Shown one piece after another: positions 1 through 8,402 of a stretch of 64,000 nt of DNA (position 1 is the first letter of the stretch; each line of letters begins with the position of its first letter). The notes below the pieces were generated by a model, which saw only the letters and a list, made by a program, of their open reading frames with translations, was not told the origin of the DNA and ran no database searches. The stretch is from positions 1 through 64,000 of the forward strand of contig JASBSJ010000004.1 in assembly GCA_030148985.1 (NCBI GenBank), read 5' to 3'. The position numbers and the translations under genes were made by a program. The DNA is from Sphingopyxis sp. Its GTDB lineage: Bacteria > Pseudomonadota > Alphaproteobacteria > Sphingomonadales > Sphingomonadaceae.

Positions 1-81
1 CGACCCGTCGGGCATCGGCACCGGCCCTTCGGGAAAGCGCAGGCCGGTGGCGACGACCTCGGGCGCGCCGAAGTCGCTCAT
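1..81 (-). CDS. SMP-30/gluconolactonase family protein (N-terminal fragment)
   Basis: Only the first 27 codons are in the window; the gene runs off the left edge. The translated start contains VVATGLRFPEGPV, which matches the N-terminal strand of SMP-30/gluconolactonase/LRE beta-propellers, calcium-dependent lactonases. The ATG at 81 overlaps the TGA of the upstream gene as ATGA, so the two are translationally coupled and belong to the minus-strand catabolic operon that begins at 3321. The substrate cannot be read from this fragment. Confidence 0.7.
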   Translation of the reverse strand, partial: MSDFGAPEVVATGLRFPEGPVPMPDGS

Positions 82-725
82 TCGGGTTTCGACCGCGGCG
101 CGCTCAGGAAGTCGGCGGCATCGAAGCCTTCGGGTGCCGCGACCTCGACGATCGGATCTTCGCGCGCGTCGAACTCCATGCGCAGCGCGCGGGTGATGAC
201 CGCGTGCATGTCGTAAAGGCAGGTGATGTAGGTGAATTCGAAAATCTGCTCGTCGGTCCAGAAGCTCTTGAGCTTGTCGAACACTTCGAGCGGCACGCGG
301 CCGCCAGCCTGGCTCAGACAATCGGCATAGGCGAGCACGGCACGTTCCTGATCATTATAGCAATCGGCGACCTGCCAATGCGCGATCGACGCGATCTTTT
401 CCTCGCTGACGCCAAGGCCGCGGAGCGACTTGCAATGCTGCGAAAAGACGAACTGGCTGCCCTTGACCCACCCCGCGCGCGTCTGGCCAAGCTCGCGCAG
501 CACTGGATCGATCGTGCGGGCCGGGTTGCGATAGACGGCGAAGCCCTTGACGGCATGTTCGAAAATGTCGGGCGACAGCGCAAAAACGGTCCACCAGTCG
601 CCGGGCGTGCCGGTCGCGGTGCCGGGTTCGGCAACCGGGTCGCGGTCACCGAACAAGCGGTTGTAATAAGCGAGAACGGTTTCGTCGGTGACTTCGGACC
701 GGGGAACCTGGCGCAGGACGGGCAT
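78..725 (-). CDS. Carboxymuconolactone decarboxylase (AhpD-like) family protein
   Basis: This 215-residue protein has the all-helical look of the carboxymuconolactone decarboxylase/AhpD fold. The diagnostic stretch is QFVFSQHCKSLRGLG followed by SIAHW and a helix with ERAVLAYADCL. Only one cysteine stands beside the histidine (HCK), so the AhpD-type CxxC redox pair is absent and a decarboxylase or lactone-processing role is more likely than peroxidase reduction. I chose the ATG at 725 because AGGAG lies 7 bases upstream; an open frame extending to 812 overlaps the previous gene and has no ribosome site. It lies 10 bp after the SnoaL-like gene and overlaps the SMP-30 gene by 4 bp. Confidence 0.75.
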   Translation of the reverse strand: MPVLRQVPRSEVTDETVLAYYNRLFGDRDPVAEPGTATGTPGDWWTVFALSPDIFEHAVKGFAVYRNPARTIDPVLRELGQTRAGWVKGSQFVFSQHCKSLRGLGVSEEKIASIAHWQVADCYNDQERAVLAYADCLSQAGGRVPLEVFDKLKSFWTDEQIFEFTYITCLYDMHAVITRALRMEFDAREDPIVEVAAPEGFDAADFLSAPRSKPE

Positions 726-735
726 GGGATACTCC

Positions 736-1131
736 TCAGGCGTTCGCAAATTTGCGGAATTCGGCGACGTGCGCGCTGTCGAAATATTCGTCGAGCCGCG
801 TGATCTTGCCATTTTCAGCCTTGCAGATGATCGCGCAGGGAAGGCGGACGGAAACGCCGTCGTGCACGCGCACGCCCTTCAAGACATGCTGCTGGACGAA
901 GCCGCCGGGAAAGACGGTGAGCTGGCGGTCGGCATATTCGCGATCCCTTATTCGCGATGCCATGCCGGTCAGTGTCTGCGCGGTCTGTGCGGGGGTCACG
1001 ATCAGTTCGTCGGTATTATGCCAGATTTCGGCGTCGGGCGTGAAGCTGTCCTGCATCGTTTCGATATCGCCTGCCTCGATCGCATCGAAAAAGCGTGTCG
1101 CCATCGCGCGGATGTCGTCTTGCTCGCTCAT
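736..1131 (-). CDS. SnoaL-like / NTF2-fold protein
   Basis: A 131-residue NTF2-fold protein of the SnoaL or ketosteroid-isomerase type. It opens with a helix (ATRFFDAIEAGD), followed by FTPDAEIWHN, and closes with the strand ITRLDEYFDSA, the usual family layout. Members act as small isomerases, hydratases or cyclases, or simply bind a ligand; the reaction here is unknown. There are two ATG codons. The one at 1131 is preferred because GAGGAG is 6 bases upstream, whereas it abuts the ATG at 1137. The gene sits between an SDR and the CMD-family gene in one minus-strand operon. Confidence 0.7.
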   Translation of the reverse strand: MSEQDDIRAMATRFFDAIEAGDIETMQDSFTPDAEIWHNTDELIVTPAQTAQTLTGMASRIRDREYADRQLTVFPGGFVQQHVLKGVRVHDGVSVRLPCAIICKAENGKITRLDEYFDSAHVAEFRKFANA

Positions 1132-1141
1132 ATCCATCTCC

Positions 1142-2029
1142 TCAGATTTTGGCGCCGAACATGCGGCCGCCGTTGGCGGCGATCAGTCCGTCGATGTCGT
1201 CGCCGCGATAGTCGGGATCAGCCGACGGGCCGAAGGACGCCAGCATGTCCTGAGTCACCAGTTCGGCCATCTTTTTCCATTCGGGATGGGTGAAGATCCA
1301 GTAGTCGCCATTCTCGATGGCCTGCACGACACGCGCGCCGACCTTGGCGGGGTCCATCCCGCCAGCGAGTACGCCCTGCATCGACTGACTCGTCGCCGCC
1401 GCCTTGCCGACCTCGACCTCCACGGGCCGCAGGTCGCGCGTCGTCTCGACGATCCGCGTTGCCGACATACCGGGCATCAGCACCGATATGTCGACGCAGG
1501 TCTCGGCCAGCTCGTTGCGCAGCGCCATCGCGATGCCCAGCGTCGCATATTTGGAGCTGATATAGGCGACCGAGATCGGCGGCGGCACGATCGCGACCAT
1601 CGACGATGTGATGATGAGATGCGATGGCTCGCCGCTTGCCTTCATGTCGCCGAGGAAGGTGCGGCACGCATAAAGATGCGCGTGCGCGTTGACCGCATAG
1701 TTCCAGCGCCAGACGTCGGTGTCATATTGCTCGAACGGTCCCGACCCGCCGCCGACGCCCGCATTGCTGAACAGGATGCGTACCGGTCCAAAACCCTGTG
1801 CCTTTGCTCCAGCTTCGGCCCAGCTTTCTTCGCTGGTGACGTCGAGGCGGAGGCCGAGTGCGTTTGCACCTTCGCCGCGCAACGCCGCTGCCGCGGCTTC
1901 GGCGCCAGCGCCGTCGATGTCGGCGAGAATGACCGAGGCCCCTTTGGCGGCGAGCGCTTTCGCGGTGGCGAGGCCGAGGCCACTGGCGCCGCCGGTGATG
2001 AAGGCGGTCTTGCCCGCGACGTCGGTCAT
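1142..2029 (-). CDS. Short-chain dehydrogenase/reductase (SDR)
   Basis: A classical SDR of 295 residues, cytoplasmic and NAD(P)-dependent. The cofactor motif TGGASGLG is at residues 12-19, NAG at 89-91, the catalytic serine at 142/143 and YISSK (Tyr156, Lys160) as the active-site pair. An acidic residue after strand 2 (LADID) favours NAD. The C-terminus is about 40 residues longer than a minimal SDR. The ATG at 2029 overlaps the stop of the MFS gene (ATGA) and has AAGGA 9 bases upstream; a longer open frame upstream is shadow. Its likely job is oxidation or reduction of an alcohol/ketone intermediate of the compound handled by this operon. Confidence 0.85.
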   Translation of the reverse strand: MTDVAGKTAFITGGASGLGLATAKALAAKGASVILADIDGAGAEAAAAALRGEGANALGLRLDVTSEESWAEAGAKAQGFGPVRILFSNAGVGGGSGPFEQYDTDVWRWNYAVNAHAHLYACRTFLGDMKASGEPSHLIITSSMVAIVPPPISVAYISSKYATLGIAMALRNELAETCVDISVLMPGMSATRIVETTRDLRPVEVEVGKAAATSQSMQGVLAGGMDPAKVGARVVQAIENGDYWIFTHPEWKKMAELVTQDMLASFGPSADPDYRGDDIDGLIAANGGRMFGAKI

Positions 2030-3321
2030 TCGGCGAAATCCTTCTCGAGATGGCGCGTCATCCGATACTGTGCGATCCCCGCAGCCGCCGCAAAGGGCAT
2101 CAGCGCCATGAGCGCCCAGCGCAGACTGTCCACGCCGTGCGCATCCTTCAGCGCGTCGCTGACGATTCCGGCGAAGAGTGGGCCGAGGCCAAGGCCGATG
2201 ATGTTGAACATCAGCATAAGCACCGCGGCGGCCGTGGCGCGGCTGCGCGGCGGGGTCAGGTTTTGCACGAGCGCGAGCGCCGGGGCGACATAGGCGGTGC
2301 ACGCCGCCATCGGGATCAGCATCAGCGCGAGCGACAGCTGCCAGCTATCGACGAGCAGTGCGGCGACAAAGGTCGGGATCAGCACGGCGGTCGCGAGCGC
2401 GGGGATCGTGCCATAGGCGCGCGCCGACGTCTTGGCGCGGTGGCTGACAAGCCAGCCGCCGCCGAGTATGCCGATGCCGAAGGTGATGCCCGCGGCGGGG
2501 GCGAACCAGGTCGCCATCGCCTCTAGCGGCATCTGCTGCGTGCGCATCAGAAAAGCGGGGATCCAGTTGAGCATCCCGTAGCTGACGAAAGCAGCGAGTC
2601 CGCTGCCGATCATCACCATGCGCAGCGACGGACGGCGGATGAACATGGCGAGGCTCTGGCTGAAGGGCAGTGCTTCGTCGGCGGGTTTGTGGGTATCCAT
2701 CGCGCCGCGCGCAGGCTCGCGGACGAGCCAGATCAGCAGCGGAGCGATAAGGATGCCGACGATGCCGATGACGATGAAGGCATTGCGCCAGCCGATATTG
2801 GCGGCAGCCCACGCACCGAAGGCTGCGCCGACGAAGACGCCGAACGGCCCGTTGCAGGTGAAGATTCCGATCGCGAGCGGGCGCTGTGCAGAGGGATAAT
2901 AATCGGCGAGTACCGACAGCGACGGCGCCGTGCCGCCGGCTTCGCCCGCGCCGACGCCGAACCGCATTAGCGCCAATTGCCAGAAATTCGACGCCAAGCC
3001 GCACGCCGCCGTAAAGCCGCTCCAAACGACGCAGGCGATGCCGATCAGCCGGATGCGGTTCCAGCGGTCGGCGATCATCGCGACGGGCACGCCCATCGCG
3101 GCGTAGAAAAGCGCGAAGGCTAGGCCGGTGAGCAGGCCGAACTGGGTGTCGCTGAAATTCATGTCGGCGCGGATCGGTTCGACGAGCACCGACAGCAGCT
3201 GGCGATCAACGAAATTGATCGTGCCGACAATGAACAGCATCACCAGCGCGACATTGCGGCGCAGCGCAAGGCCGCTGTCGGGCGCAGCGGTGCCGGCGGG
3301 AACGGCGGTGGCCTCGGTCAT
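2026..3321 (-). CDS. MFS transporter
   Basis: A 431-residue, roughly 12-helix major facilitator protein in the inner membrane. The N-terminal half holds NFVDRQLLSVLVEPI and GLLTGLAFALFYAAMGVPV, followed by ADRWNR, the family's motif A loop, which is typical of spinster/aromatic-acid-type MFS carriers of sphingomonads. The start at 3321 has GGGGAGAG just upstream; an upstream TTG at 3333 is less plausible. It is the first gene of the minus-strand operon MFS-SDR-SnoaL-CMD-SMP30 and is divergent from an SDR at 3429. The substrate is unknown; uptake of the island's growth substrate is the natural guess. Confidence 0.85.
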   Translation of the reverse strand: MTEATAVPAGTAAPDSGLALRRNVALVMLFIVGTINFVDRQLLSVLVEPIRADMNFSDTQFGLLTGLAFALFYAAMGVPVAMIADRWNRIRLIGIACVVWSGFTAACGLASNFWQLALMRFGVGAGEAGGTAPSLSVLADYYPSAQRPLAIGIFTCNGPFGVFVGAAFGAWAAANIGWRNAFIVIGIVGILIAPLLIWLVREPARGAMDTHKPADEALPFSQSLAMFIRRPSLRMVMIGSGLAAFVSYGMLNWIPAFLMRTQQMPLEAMATWFAPAAGITFGIGILGGGWLVSHRAKTSARAYGTIPALATAVLIPTFVAALLVDSWQLSLALMLIPMAACTAYVAPALALVQNLTPPRSRATAAAVLMLMFNIIGLGLGPLFAGIVSDALKDAHGVDSLRWALMALMPFAAAAGIAQYRMTRHLEKDFAE

Positions 3322-3358
3322 AACTCTCCCCAAAACGCGCGATTCTTCGCGCCTGAAA

Positions 3359-3372
3359 AATACTTAGGTATT
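3359..3372. promoter_or_regulatory. Candidate operator between divergent MFS and SDR genes
   Basis: The inverted repeat AATAC-TTAG-GTATT lies in an AT-rich island between divergent start codons at 3321 and 3429. An overlapping repeat ACTTA-N6-TAAGT extends to the right. It contains ATACTTAG, part of the TATACTWAG-like element seen in three other promoter regions of this island. It could be an operator or part of a -10 region. Confidence 0.4.
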
Positions 3373-3428
3373 TAAGTTTATCTGTCAATGTGCTTTACGG
3401 TAGCGACAAGTTTGCCGGGAGAGAAGAG

Positions 3429-4196
3429 ATGGAGATCAGGGGCAGGACCGCGATCGTCACGGGGTCGGCGGGCGGCATCGGCCGCGCAACCGCGGTGATG
3501 CTGGCGGCACGCGGTGCTGCGGACATCCGGCTCGTCGATGTGAAGGAGGACGCGCTTGCGGAAACGGCGCGCCTTGTTGCGGACACGGGTGCGCGCGTGA
3601 CGACGCATATCCTCGACCTCTCCGACATCGCAGCGGTCGAAACCTGGTTCCAGGCGCATGGCGACGTCGACATTTTGCACAATAATGCCGGCGTCGTGTC
3701 GGGGCTGCCGCAATTTCCCGACGTCGATGCGGCGCGGCTGCGCTGGATCATCGACGTCAACGTCACCTCGCTCGTCGCGGCGACGCAGGTTGCCGTGCAG
3801 GCGATGCGGAAACGTGGTGGCGGCGTCATCGTCAACACCGTCTCCACCGTCGCGCTGGGGACCGGGTTTTACGACGCCATGTATGCGACGACGAAGGCGG
3901 CGGTGATGATGTTCACGCGCTGCTGCGCGCCGCTGAAGGACGAATGCAATGTCCGCGTCGCCGGGATGCTGCCGGGGCTCGTCGACACGCCGATCCTCGA
4001 TACGACCGGGGCGGGCGGCAAGTCCGAATGGATGAAGACGGTGCTCGCCAACAACGAGGCGTGCACGCCGGAGGATATTGCGGGCGGGGTGGTCGCGCTG
4101 ATCGAGGACGATAGCCTGGCGGGTGGCGACTGGCTGGCGGTGCGGCGCCTGGACGGCAAGATCGAATATCAGTGGGGTCACGCCGACACGATATAA
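3429..4196 (+). CDS. Short-chain dehydrogenase/reductase (SDR)
   Basis: A 255-residue classical SDR with TGSAGGIG at residues 11-18, NNAG at 85-88, catalytic Ser139, and Tyr152/Lys156 in YATTK. The aspartate in LVDVKED after strand 2 suggests NAD as cofactor. The start at 3429 has GGGAGAGAAG directly upstream; the frame stays open a further 13 codons upstream without a better site. It is transcribed alone, divergent from the MFS operon, and is followed by a palindromic repeat. It probably oxidises a hydroxylated intermediate in the same catabolic island. Confidence 0.85.
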   Translation: MEIRGRTAIVTGSAGGIGRATAVMLAARGAADIRLVDVKEDALAETARLVADTGARVTTHILDLSDIAAVETWFQAHGDVDILHNNAGVVSGLPQFPDVDAARLRWIIDVNVTSLVAATQVAVQAMRKRGGGVIVNTVSTVALGTGFYDAMYATTKAAVMMFTRCCAPLKDECNVRVAGMLPGLVDTPILDTTGAGGKSEWMKTVLANNEACTPEDIAGGVVALIEDDSLAGGDWLAVRRLDGKIEYQWGHADTI

Positions 4197-4204
4197 GATC
4201 AAAG

Positions 4205-4297
4205 CGTCATTGCGAGCGAAGCGAAGCAATCTCCAGCTCGCGTAGCACCCTGACGATGGCTGGAGATTGCTTCGTCGCTGCGCTCCTCGCAATGACG
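4205..4297. repeat. Palindromic intergenic repeat (GTCATTGCGAG family)
   Basis: Two inverted arms beginning CGTCATTGCGAG and ending CTCGCAATGACG flank a loop with CAATCTCCAG/CTGGAGATTG. The same family recurs at 59535-59610 and 59936-60021. It sits between the convergent SDR and GST genes and may also act as a transcription terminator. Confidence 0.8.
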
Positions 4298-4303
4298 AGA
4301 AGG

Positions 4304-5014
4304 CTAGCGCGTCGGCGCGTCCAGCATATTCCTGCCGAATAAATTCGACCATTGTTCCTCGGTCAGCACGGGGCGCGCGCTGGAAAGATTCGCGGCATTC
4401 TTGACGTCGGTGCCCGCGATCACCGCAGGCCGCTCGCCGATCCGCGCGAACCAGTCGGCGACAGCAGGATAGTCATCGAGTGTCAGCCCGATCGCGCGGA
4501 TCGCGCGCGTCCATGGCCAGCAGGCGATGTCGGCGATCGAATATTCCTCGGCCAGATAGTCGGCCTCGCCGAGCCGACCGTTAAGAACATGGAGCAGGCG
4601 CAGCGTCTCGTTGCGATAGCGCTCGACGGGATAGGCCTGTCCCTCGGGCGCATAGCGGATGAAATGATGCGCCTGTCCCTGCATAGGGCCAAAGCTCGCC
4701 ATCTGCCACATCAGCCATTGCTGTGCCTGGCTGCGGTGCCGGGGATTTTCGGGGAGCAGTTGGCCGCTCTTTTCGGCGAGATAGAGCAAAATGGCGCCGC
4801 TCTCGAACACCGGCAACGGTGCGCCGCCGCCGATGGGATCGTGATCGACGATCGCGGGCAGGCGGCCGTTCGGATTGATGCGGCGATATTCGGGCGTCAG
4901 ATGATCGCCCTCGAGCATGTTCATCGCGATCAGCCGGTGCTCCAGCCCGACCTCCTCCAGCATGATCGAAACCTTGTGGCCGTTCGGCGTGGGTGTGAAA
5001 TAGACGTCGATCAT
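4304..5014 (-). CDS. Glutathione S-transferase, Nu class (YfcG-like)
   Basis: A 236-residue cytoplasmic glutathione transferase. The N-terminal thioredoxin-like domain has TPTPNGHK, with Thr9 and Asn11 where Nu-class enzymes such as E. coli YfcG hold glutathione; PAIVDH and FESGAILLYLAEK complete the glutathione site. The C-terminal helical domain has YSIADIACWPW. Nu-class enzymes are disulfide reductases or glutathione-removing enzymes, and a Novosphingobium member is reported in beta-aryl-ether breakdown. The start at 5014 overlaps the stop of the upstream SnoaL-like gene (ATGA). This is the first of three paralogous GSTs within 6 kb. Confidence 0.88.
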   Translation of the reverse strand: MIDVYFTPTPNGHKVSIMLEEVGLEHRLIAMNMLEGDHLTPEYRRINPNGRLPAIVDHDPIGGGAPLPVFESGAILLYLAEKSGQLLPENPRHRSQAQQWLMWQMASFGPMQGQAHHFIRYAPEGQAYPVERYRNETLRLLHVLNGRLGEADYLAEEYSIADIACWPWTRAIRAIGLTLDDYPAVADWFARIGERPAVIAGTDVKNAANLSSARPVLTEEQWSNLFGRNMLDAPTR

Positions 5015-5508
5015 GCGGAATTTCCTTTGGCGAAAATGGCGCGCGCGGTTGCAAAAACAGTGTCGAACGCCTCTTTCCCCGCGGGATAGGCAACGACGGC
5101 CAACGTCACGCCCGCAATCTTCCATCCGTTCTGCCGTACCAGCCGATACGTATAACGGCCGATCAGATCGCCGAGCATCACGCGGCCCTCGACCCCGACG
5201 ACATGGACCGCATCGACGATGCTGGTCACTATCGCACGGTTGCCGTCGACGGTTGCGCTGACATTGTGCAATTGGTGCGCGGTTGCATCGAAGCCTTCGA
5301 GCGCCCTACAACGTTTTGTCCATTCGTCGGCGGACACCGTCGCGACGAGCGAGCCGATCGCGCCATAGTCAATTGCGATCCGGTCGGTGAAGAGGGCTCG
5401 ATAGGCGGTCCAGTCGCGCGCATCGAGCGCGGCCGCATAACAGGTCACGGCCGCGACCGCCGCTTCCCGGTCAAGGAAAGCGTCGATCGCGGCCGATCGC
5501 TGGGACAT
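5011..5508 (-). CDS. SnoaL-like nuclear transport factor 2 family protein
   Basis: A 165-residue protein of the SnoaL-like type. It begins with a helix containing CYAAALDARDWTAYRALF, then DRIAIDYGAIG, and ends with the strand YRLVRQNGWKIAGVTL, the standard order of this fold. Members bind or isomerise small molecules and are frequent in sphingomonad catabolic islands; the reaction is not predictable. It overlaps the GST by 4 bp and follows the TonB-dependent receptor gene by 11 bp, so receptor, SnoaL and GST probably form one operon starting at 7772. Confidence 0.75.
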   Translation of the reverse strand: MSQRSAAIDAFLDREAAVAAVTCYAAALDARDWTAYRALFTDRIAIDYGAIGSLVATVSADEWTKRCRALEGFDATAHQLHNVSATVDGNRAIVTSIVDAVHVVGVEGRVMLGDLIGRYTYRLVRQNGWKIAGVTLAVVAYPAGKEAFDTVFATARAIFAKGNSA

Positions 5509-5519
5509 CGGATGCGAAC

Positions 5520-7772
5520 CTAGAATTTAATCCCCGCCTCAAGCGAAATATTGCGAGTGGGTTCGAGGTACAGGATCGCGCGCGGGCTTGCGGTGATCGG
5601 TGCGGGCAGGTTGAACGCGCTGCCGATGGTTTTCTGGTTGGTCAGGTTCTTGCCGACCAGCGCGACGTGCCAGCGATCGTCCTGATCGGCGAGCTGGACG
5701 CGCAGATCGAGTTTCACATAACCGTTCTGGACGCCGAACACCGGGCTCTGGTTATCCGAGTTGAAATATTTCGACCGGCCCGAGGCAACCCCCGTGATGT
5801 CCAGCTTCACATCGTCCGACATGTCGAACCGCGCGTGCGCTGTCACGCTGCCCGTCCATTTGGACGAATAGGCGACGGGGAAGCCGGCAAGGTTGTTGGC
5901 GGCGATGCTCGCCGGATCGGCGGGGTTGCAGGTGCCGTCGGTGACCTGCACGGCAAGGCAGGCTGCGCCCGGATAGTCATCATATTTGATGTCCGAATAG
6001 GCCGCCGACGCGCTGATGTCGAAATTGGGAATCGGGAAGAAGCTCAGCGATCCCTCAATGCCCTTCGACGTCGCGCTGGCGGCGTTGCCGGTCAGATAGC
6101 TCGACGTTTCGGGGCGATAGACCGAGACCTGCAAATCCTTGAACTGGGTGTGATAGGCCGAGACGTTGGCGACGATCTTGCCGTCGGCGAGCGTCGATTT
6201 GATGCCGGCTTCGAAATTCTCCGACCGTTCGGGTTCGAAAGTGAAGGTGCTGTCGACGGTGCCGAGCGTATTCGACACGAACCCGCCCGATTTAGACCCG
6301 CGGCCCCAGGTCGCATAGAGCATAATCCGCGGCGCGATGTCATATTGCAGCGTCACCGACGGATCGACATTGCCTTCGCTGATCGAACCCGTTGCGCTCG
6401 AGATCGGACGCAGCGCGAAGGGGCCGTAGACCAGCCGCGCCGCAAAATCGCCGTCCTTCTTGGTGTGCGTATAGCGCAGGCTGCCGATCGCGCGGAACGC
6501 ATCGCTGATGTTGAATGTCGCCTGGCCAAAGACCGACCAGGATTCGGCTTTCTGCCGGAACAGGCTATCGATGCGGCCGAAATAGTTCAGGCTCGCGATG
6601 TCGAAGCCCTGATATTGCTCCAGCGTATAGTCCGACTTGTCGTAATAGGCGCCCGCGATGAATTCGAGGGTCTTGCCCGTCGGTGACAGGATGCGGATTT
6701 CCTGCGAAATCTGGTCGAAGCGTTCGGGAAAGGCGTTATAGACCGAGTTCGGAACAAAAGCGCCGCCGCTGTTAGGGATCGTCTGGTCGAACCCGTTGAC
6801 GATTTTCGACTTGAACCAGCTGTAGCCGGTAACCGAGGTCAGCGTGAAATCGCCGAGCGCGAGATTGCCGACGCCCGAGATCATCACCGACTTGTTCTTG
6901 TTGCCCTCGGCGCCGAGCGCCGAGCGTTCGAGATAGCGCGTCGTCTGGGGATCCTGGCCGCTGGTCAGCGGGCTCGACACGGTGATGCCGCCGATGACGG
7001 TGCGCTTGCCGTACTCGACCTTCGCGGTGTAGTCGAAGTTATCCGACGGTTCCCACTTCAGCGTCAGGCGCAGCAGCTGCGACTTGATTTCGGGATCGTC
7101 GTGATCGGTCGCGCGGTTGTAGATATAGCCGTCCTGATTGACGATCTTGTACGCGAGGCGCGCGCCCAGCGTGTCGGTGACCGGACCCGACAGATAGCCC
7201 GAGAAATCGGTGCCCTTGTGATCGAAGTTGTAAAGGCCGGTCAGCGCCCCCTCGAATTCGCGCGTCGGTCCGGCCGACACGACACTGACAGCACCCGCCG
7301 CGGTGTTCTTGCCGAACAGCGCGCCCTGCGGCCCGCGCAGCACTTCGACGCGCTCCAGGTCGAAGAAGGGCGCCTGCGCCTGCCGGTTGCGCCCGGCATA
7401 AATGCCGTCGACATAAAGCGAAACCGACTGGTCGAACGCGAAGTTAGCCGGCGGCGACCCGAAACCGCGGATATAGATGACGTCGTTACCCGCGGTCGAC
7501 TGGACGAAGACGTTCGGCGTGTAATTCATCACCGCCTTGATATCGCTGGTGTTGAATTGCGCGAGCTTCTCACCGCTCACCACTTCCATCGAGATCGGCA
7601 CGTCCTGAAGGCTCTGTTCGCGTTTTTGCGCGGTGACGATGATTTCGTTGGTGACGCTGTCATCGGTGTCCACCGTATCGGCGGGCGCCGTCTGCGCCCG
7701 CGACGGCGCCGCATTGGCAAGCATCGCAATTGCCGCGACGCTGGACAGCAGAAACTGGTTTCGAGCCTTCAT
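5520..7772 (-). CDS. TonB-dependent receptor
   Basis: A 750-residue outer-membrane receptor. The first 26 or so residues form a Sec signal peptide ending near SRA. The plug domain begins with NEIIVTAQKREQSLQDVPIS, continues with YIRGFGSPP and has the plug/barrel signature LERVEVLRGPQGALFGKNT. The C-terminus ends in an aromatic-rich strand finishing with phenylalanine (EAGIKF). The start at 7772 has GGGAGGGTG just upstream; frame continuing to 7829 is not supported. It would import a scarce or bulky substrate for the island. The divergent promoter region upstream carries two palindromes. Confidence 0.9.
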   Translation of the reverse strand: MKARNQFLLSSVAAIAMLANAAPSRAQTAPADTVDTDDSVTNEIIVTAQKREQSLQDVPISMEVVSGEKLAQFNTSDIKAVMNYTPNVFVQSTAGNDVIYIRGFGSPPANFAFDQSVSLYVDGIYAGRNRQAQAPFFDLERVEVLRGPQGALFGKNTAAGAVSVVSAGPTREFEGALTGLYNFDHKGTDFSGYLSGPVTDTLGARLAYKIVNQDGYIYNRATDHDDPEIKSQLLRLTLKWEPSDNFDYTAKVEYGKRTVIGGITVSSPLTSGQDPQTTRYLERSALGAEGNKNKSVMISGVGNLALGDFTLTSVTGYSWFKSKIVNGFDQTIPNSGGAFVPNSVYNAFPERFDQISQEIRILSPTGKTLEFIAGAYYDKSDYTLEQYQGFDIASLNYFGRIDSLFRQKAESWSVFGQATFNISDAFRAIGSLRYTHTKKDGDFAARLVYGPFALRPISSATGSISEGNVDPSVTLQYDIAPRIMLYATWGRGSKSGGFVSNTLGTVDSTFTFEPERSENFEAGIKSTLADGKIVANVSAYHTQFKDLQVSVYRPETSSYLTGNAASATSKGIEGSLSFFPIPNFDISASAAYSDIKYDDYPGAACLAVQVTDGTCNPADPASIAANNLAGFPVAYSSKWTGSVTAHARFDMSDDVKLDITGVASGRSKYFNSDNQSPVFGVQNGYVKLDLRVQLADQDDRWHVALVGKNLTNQKTIGSAFNLPAPITASPRAILYLEPTRNISLEAGIKF

Positions 7773-7824
7773 GTTCACCCTCCCATTGAGTGTATGCCGC
7801 CGGTTCCGGAGATATTTCCGATCC

Positions 7825-7839
7825 GTCAATCTGATTGAC
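7825..7839. promoter_or_regulatory. Inverted repeat GTCAAT-CTG-ATTGAC upstream of TonB receptor
   Basis: A perfect 6-bp inverted repeat with a 3-bp centre lies 53 bp upstream of the receptor start and next to the 7842 palindrome. It may be a second operator or a half of a larger binding region; no known motif is assigned. Confidence 0.35.
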
Positions 7840-7841
7840 CC

Positions 7842-7853
7842 TTAGTATACTAA
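7842..7853. promoter_or_regulatory. Perfect palindrome TTAGTATACTAA, candidate GntR/FCD-type operator
   Basis: A perfect 12-bp palindrome lies between the divergent TonB receptor (7772) and DUF3237 gene (7895). It fits the loose TnGTnnACnA pattern of FadR-subfamily GntR operators. Its strands contain TATACTAAG, the near-identical element found at 3360, 11174 and 13121. No GntR gene is present in the window. Confidence 0.45.
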
Positions 7854-7894
7854 TTGTTTTATGCTTGTCCATAGGCAGCAAGAGGATTCGTGGA

Positions 7895-8401
7895 ATGATC
7901 GAAGAAAATTGGGACAGGGAACCCGCCGCGCTGGCAAGCCGGCATCTGTGCACCGTCGAGTTCGAAGTCGGTGGCGGCATCATCGGCCTTGGCGCCTCGC
8001 CATTCGGCGACCAGCGGCTCGGCTATATCAGCGGGGGGCGTTTCTCCGGCCCGCGGATCAATGGCATAGTTTTGCCCGGCGGCGGCAACTGGTCGCGCAG
8101 CGGGCGGCTCGGCGATAGCGCTTCGGTCGGCACCTTTGACGCGCGCGCTGTGTGGGAGACCGATGATGGCGCCCTTGTCTATGTCAGTTACACGGGCCGC
8201 AATATCATTCCCGACGATGTGCGCGCGACCTTTGCCGATCCAGCGGTGCCCGACGCGGACCCCTCGCGCTATTATCTGCGAATCGCCCCGGTGTTCGAAA
8301 CGGCGAGCCTGCAATATAGCTGGCTCAACGGCGTGCTGGCGGTCGGGGTCGGCGAGCGCACCGATTTCGGCGTCCGCCATGTGATCCACGAGATCCTCTG
8401 A
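7895..8401 (+). CDS. DUF3237 family protein
   Basis: A 168-residue cytoplasmic protein of the DUF3237 beta-barrel family. It is recognised from the opening LCTVEFEVG, the GGRFSGPRINGIVLPGGGNW block, GTFDARAVWETDDGALVYVSY and the ending SLQYSWLNGVLAVGVG. The family has no assigned activity but is common beside SDRs and dehydratases in aromatic and steroid catabolic clusters. The ATG at 7895 is preceded by AGAGGA. It is divergent from the TonB receptor and followed one base later by a GST, forming a two-gene operon. Confidence 0.75.
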   Translation: MIEENWDREPAALASRHLCTVEFEVGGGIIGLGASPFGDQRLGYISGGRFSGPRINGIVLPGGGNWSRSGRLGDSASVGTFDARAVWETDDGALVYVSYTGRNIIPDDVRATFADPAVPDADPSRYYLRIAPVFETASLQYSWLNGVLAVGVGERTDFGVRHVIHEIL

Positions 8402-8402
8402 G

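Noticed and set aside
752-2293. 513-codon plus-strand frame across the SnoaL/SDR genes
   Set aside because: Runs antisense to two motif-bearing genes and has no ribosome site or recognisable domain.
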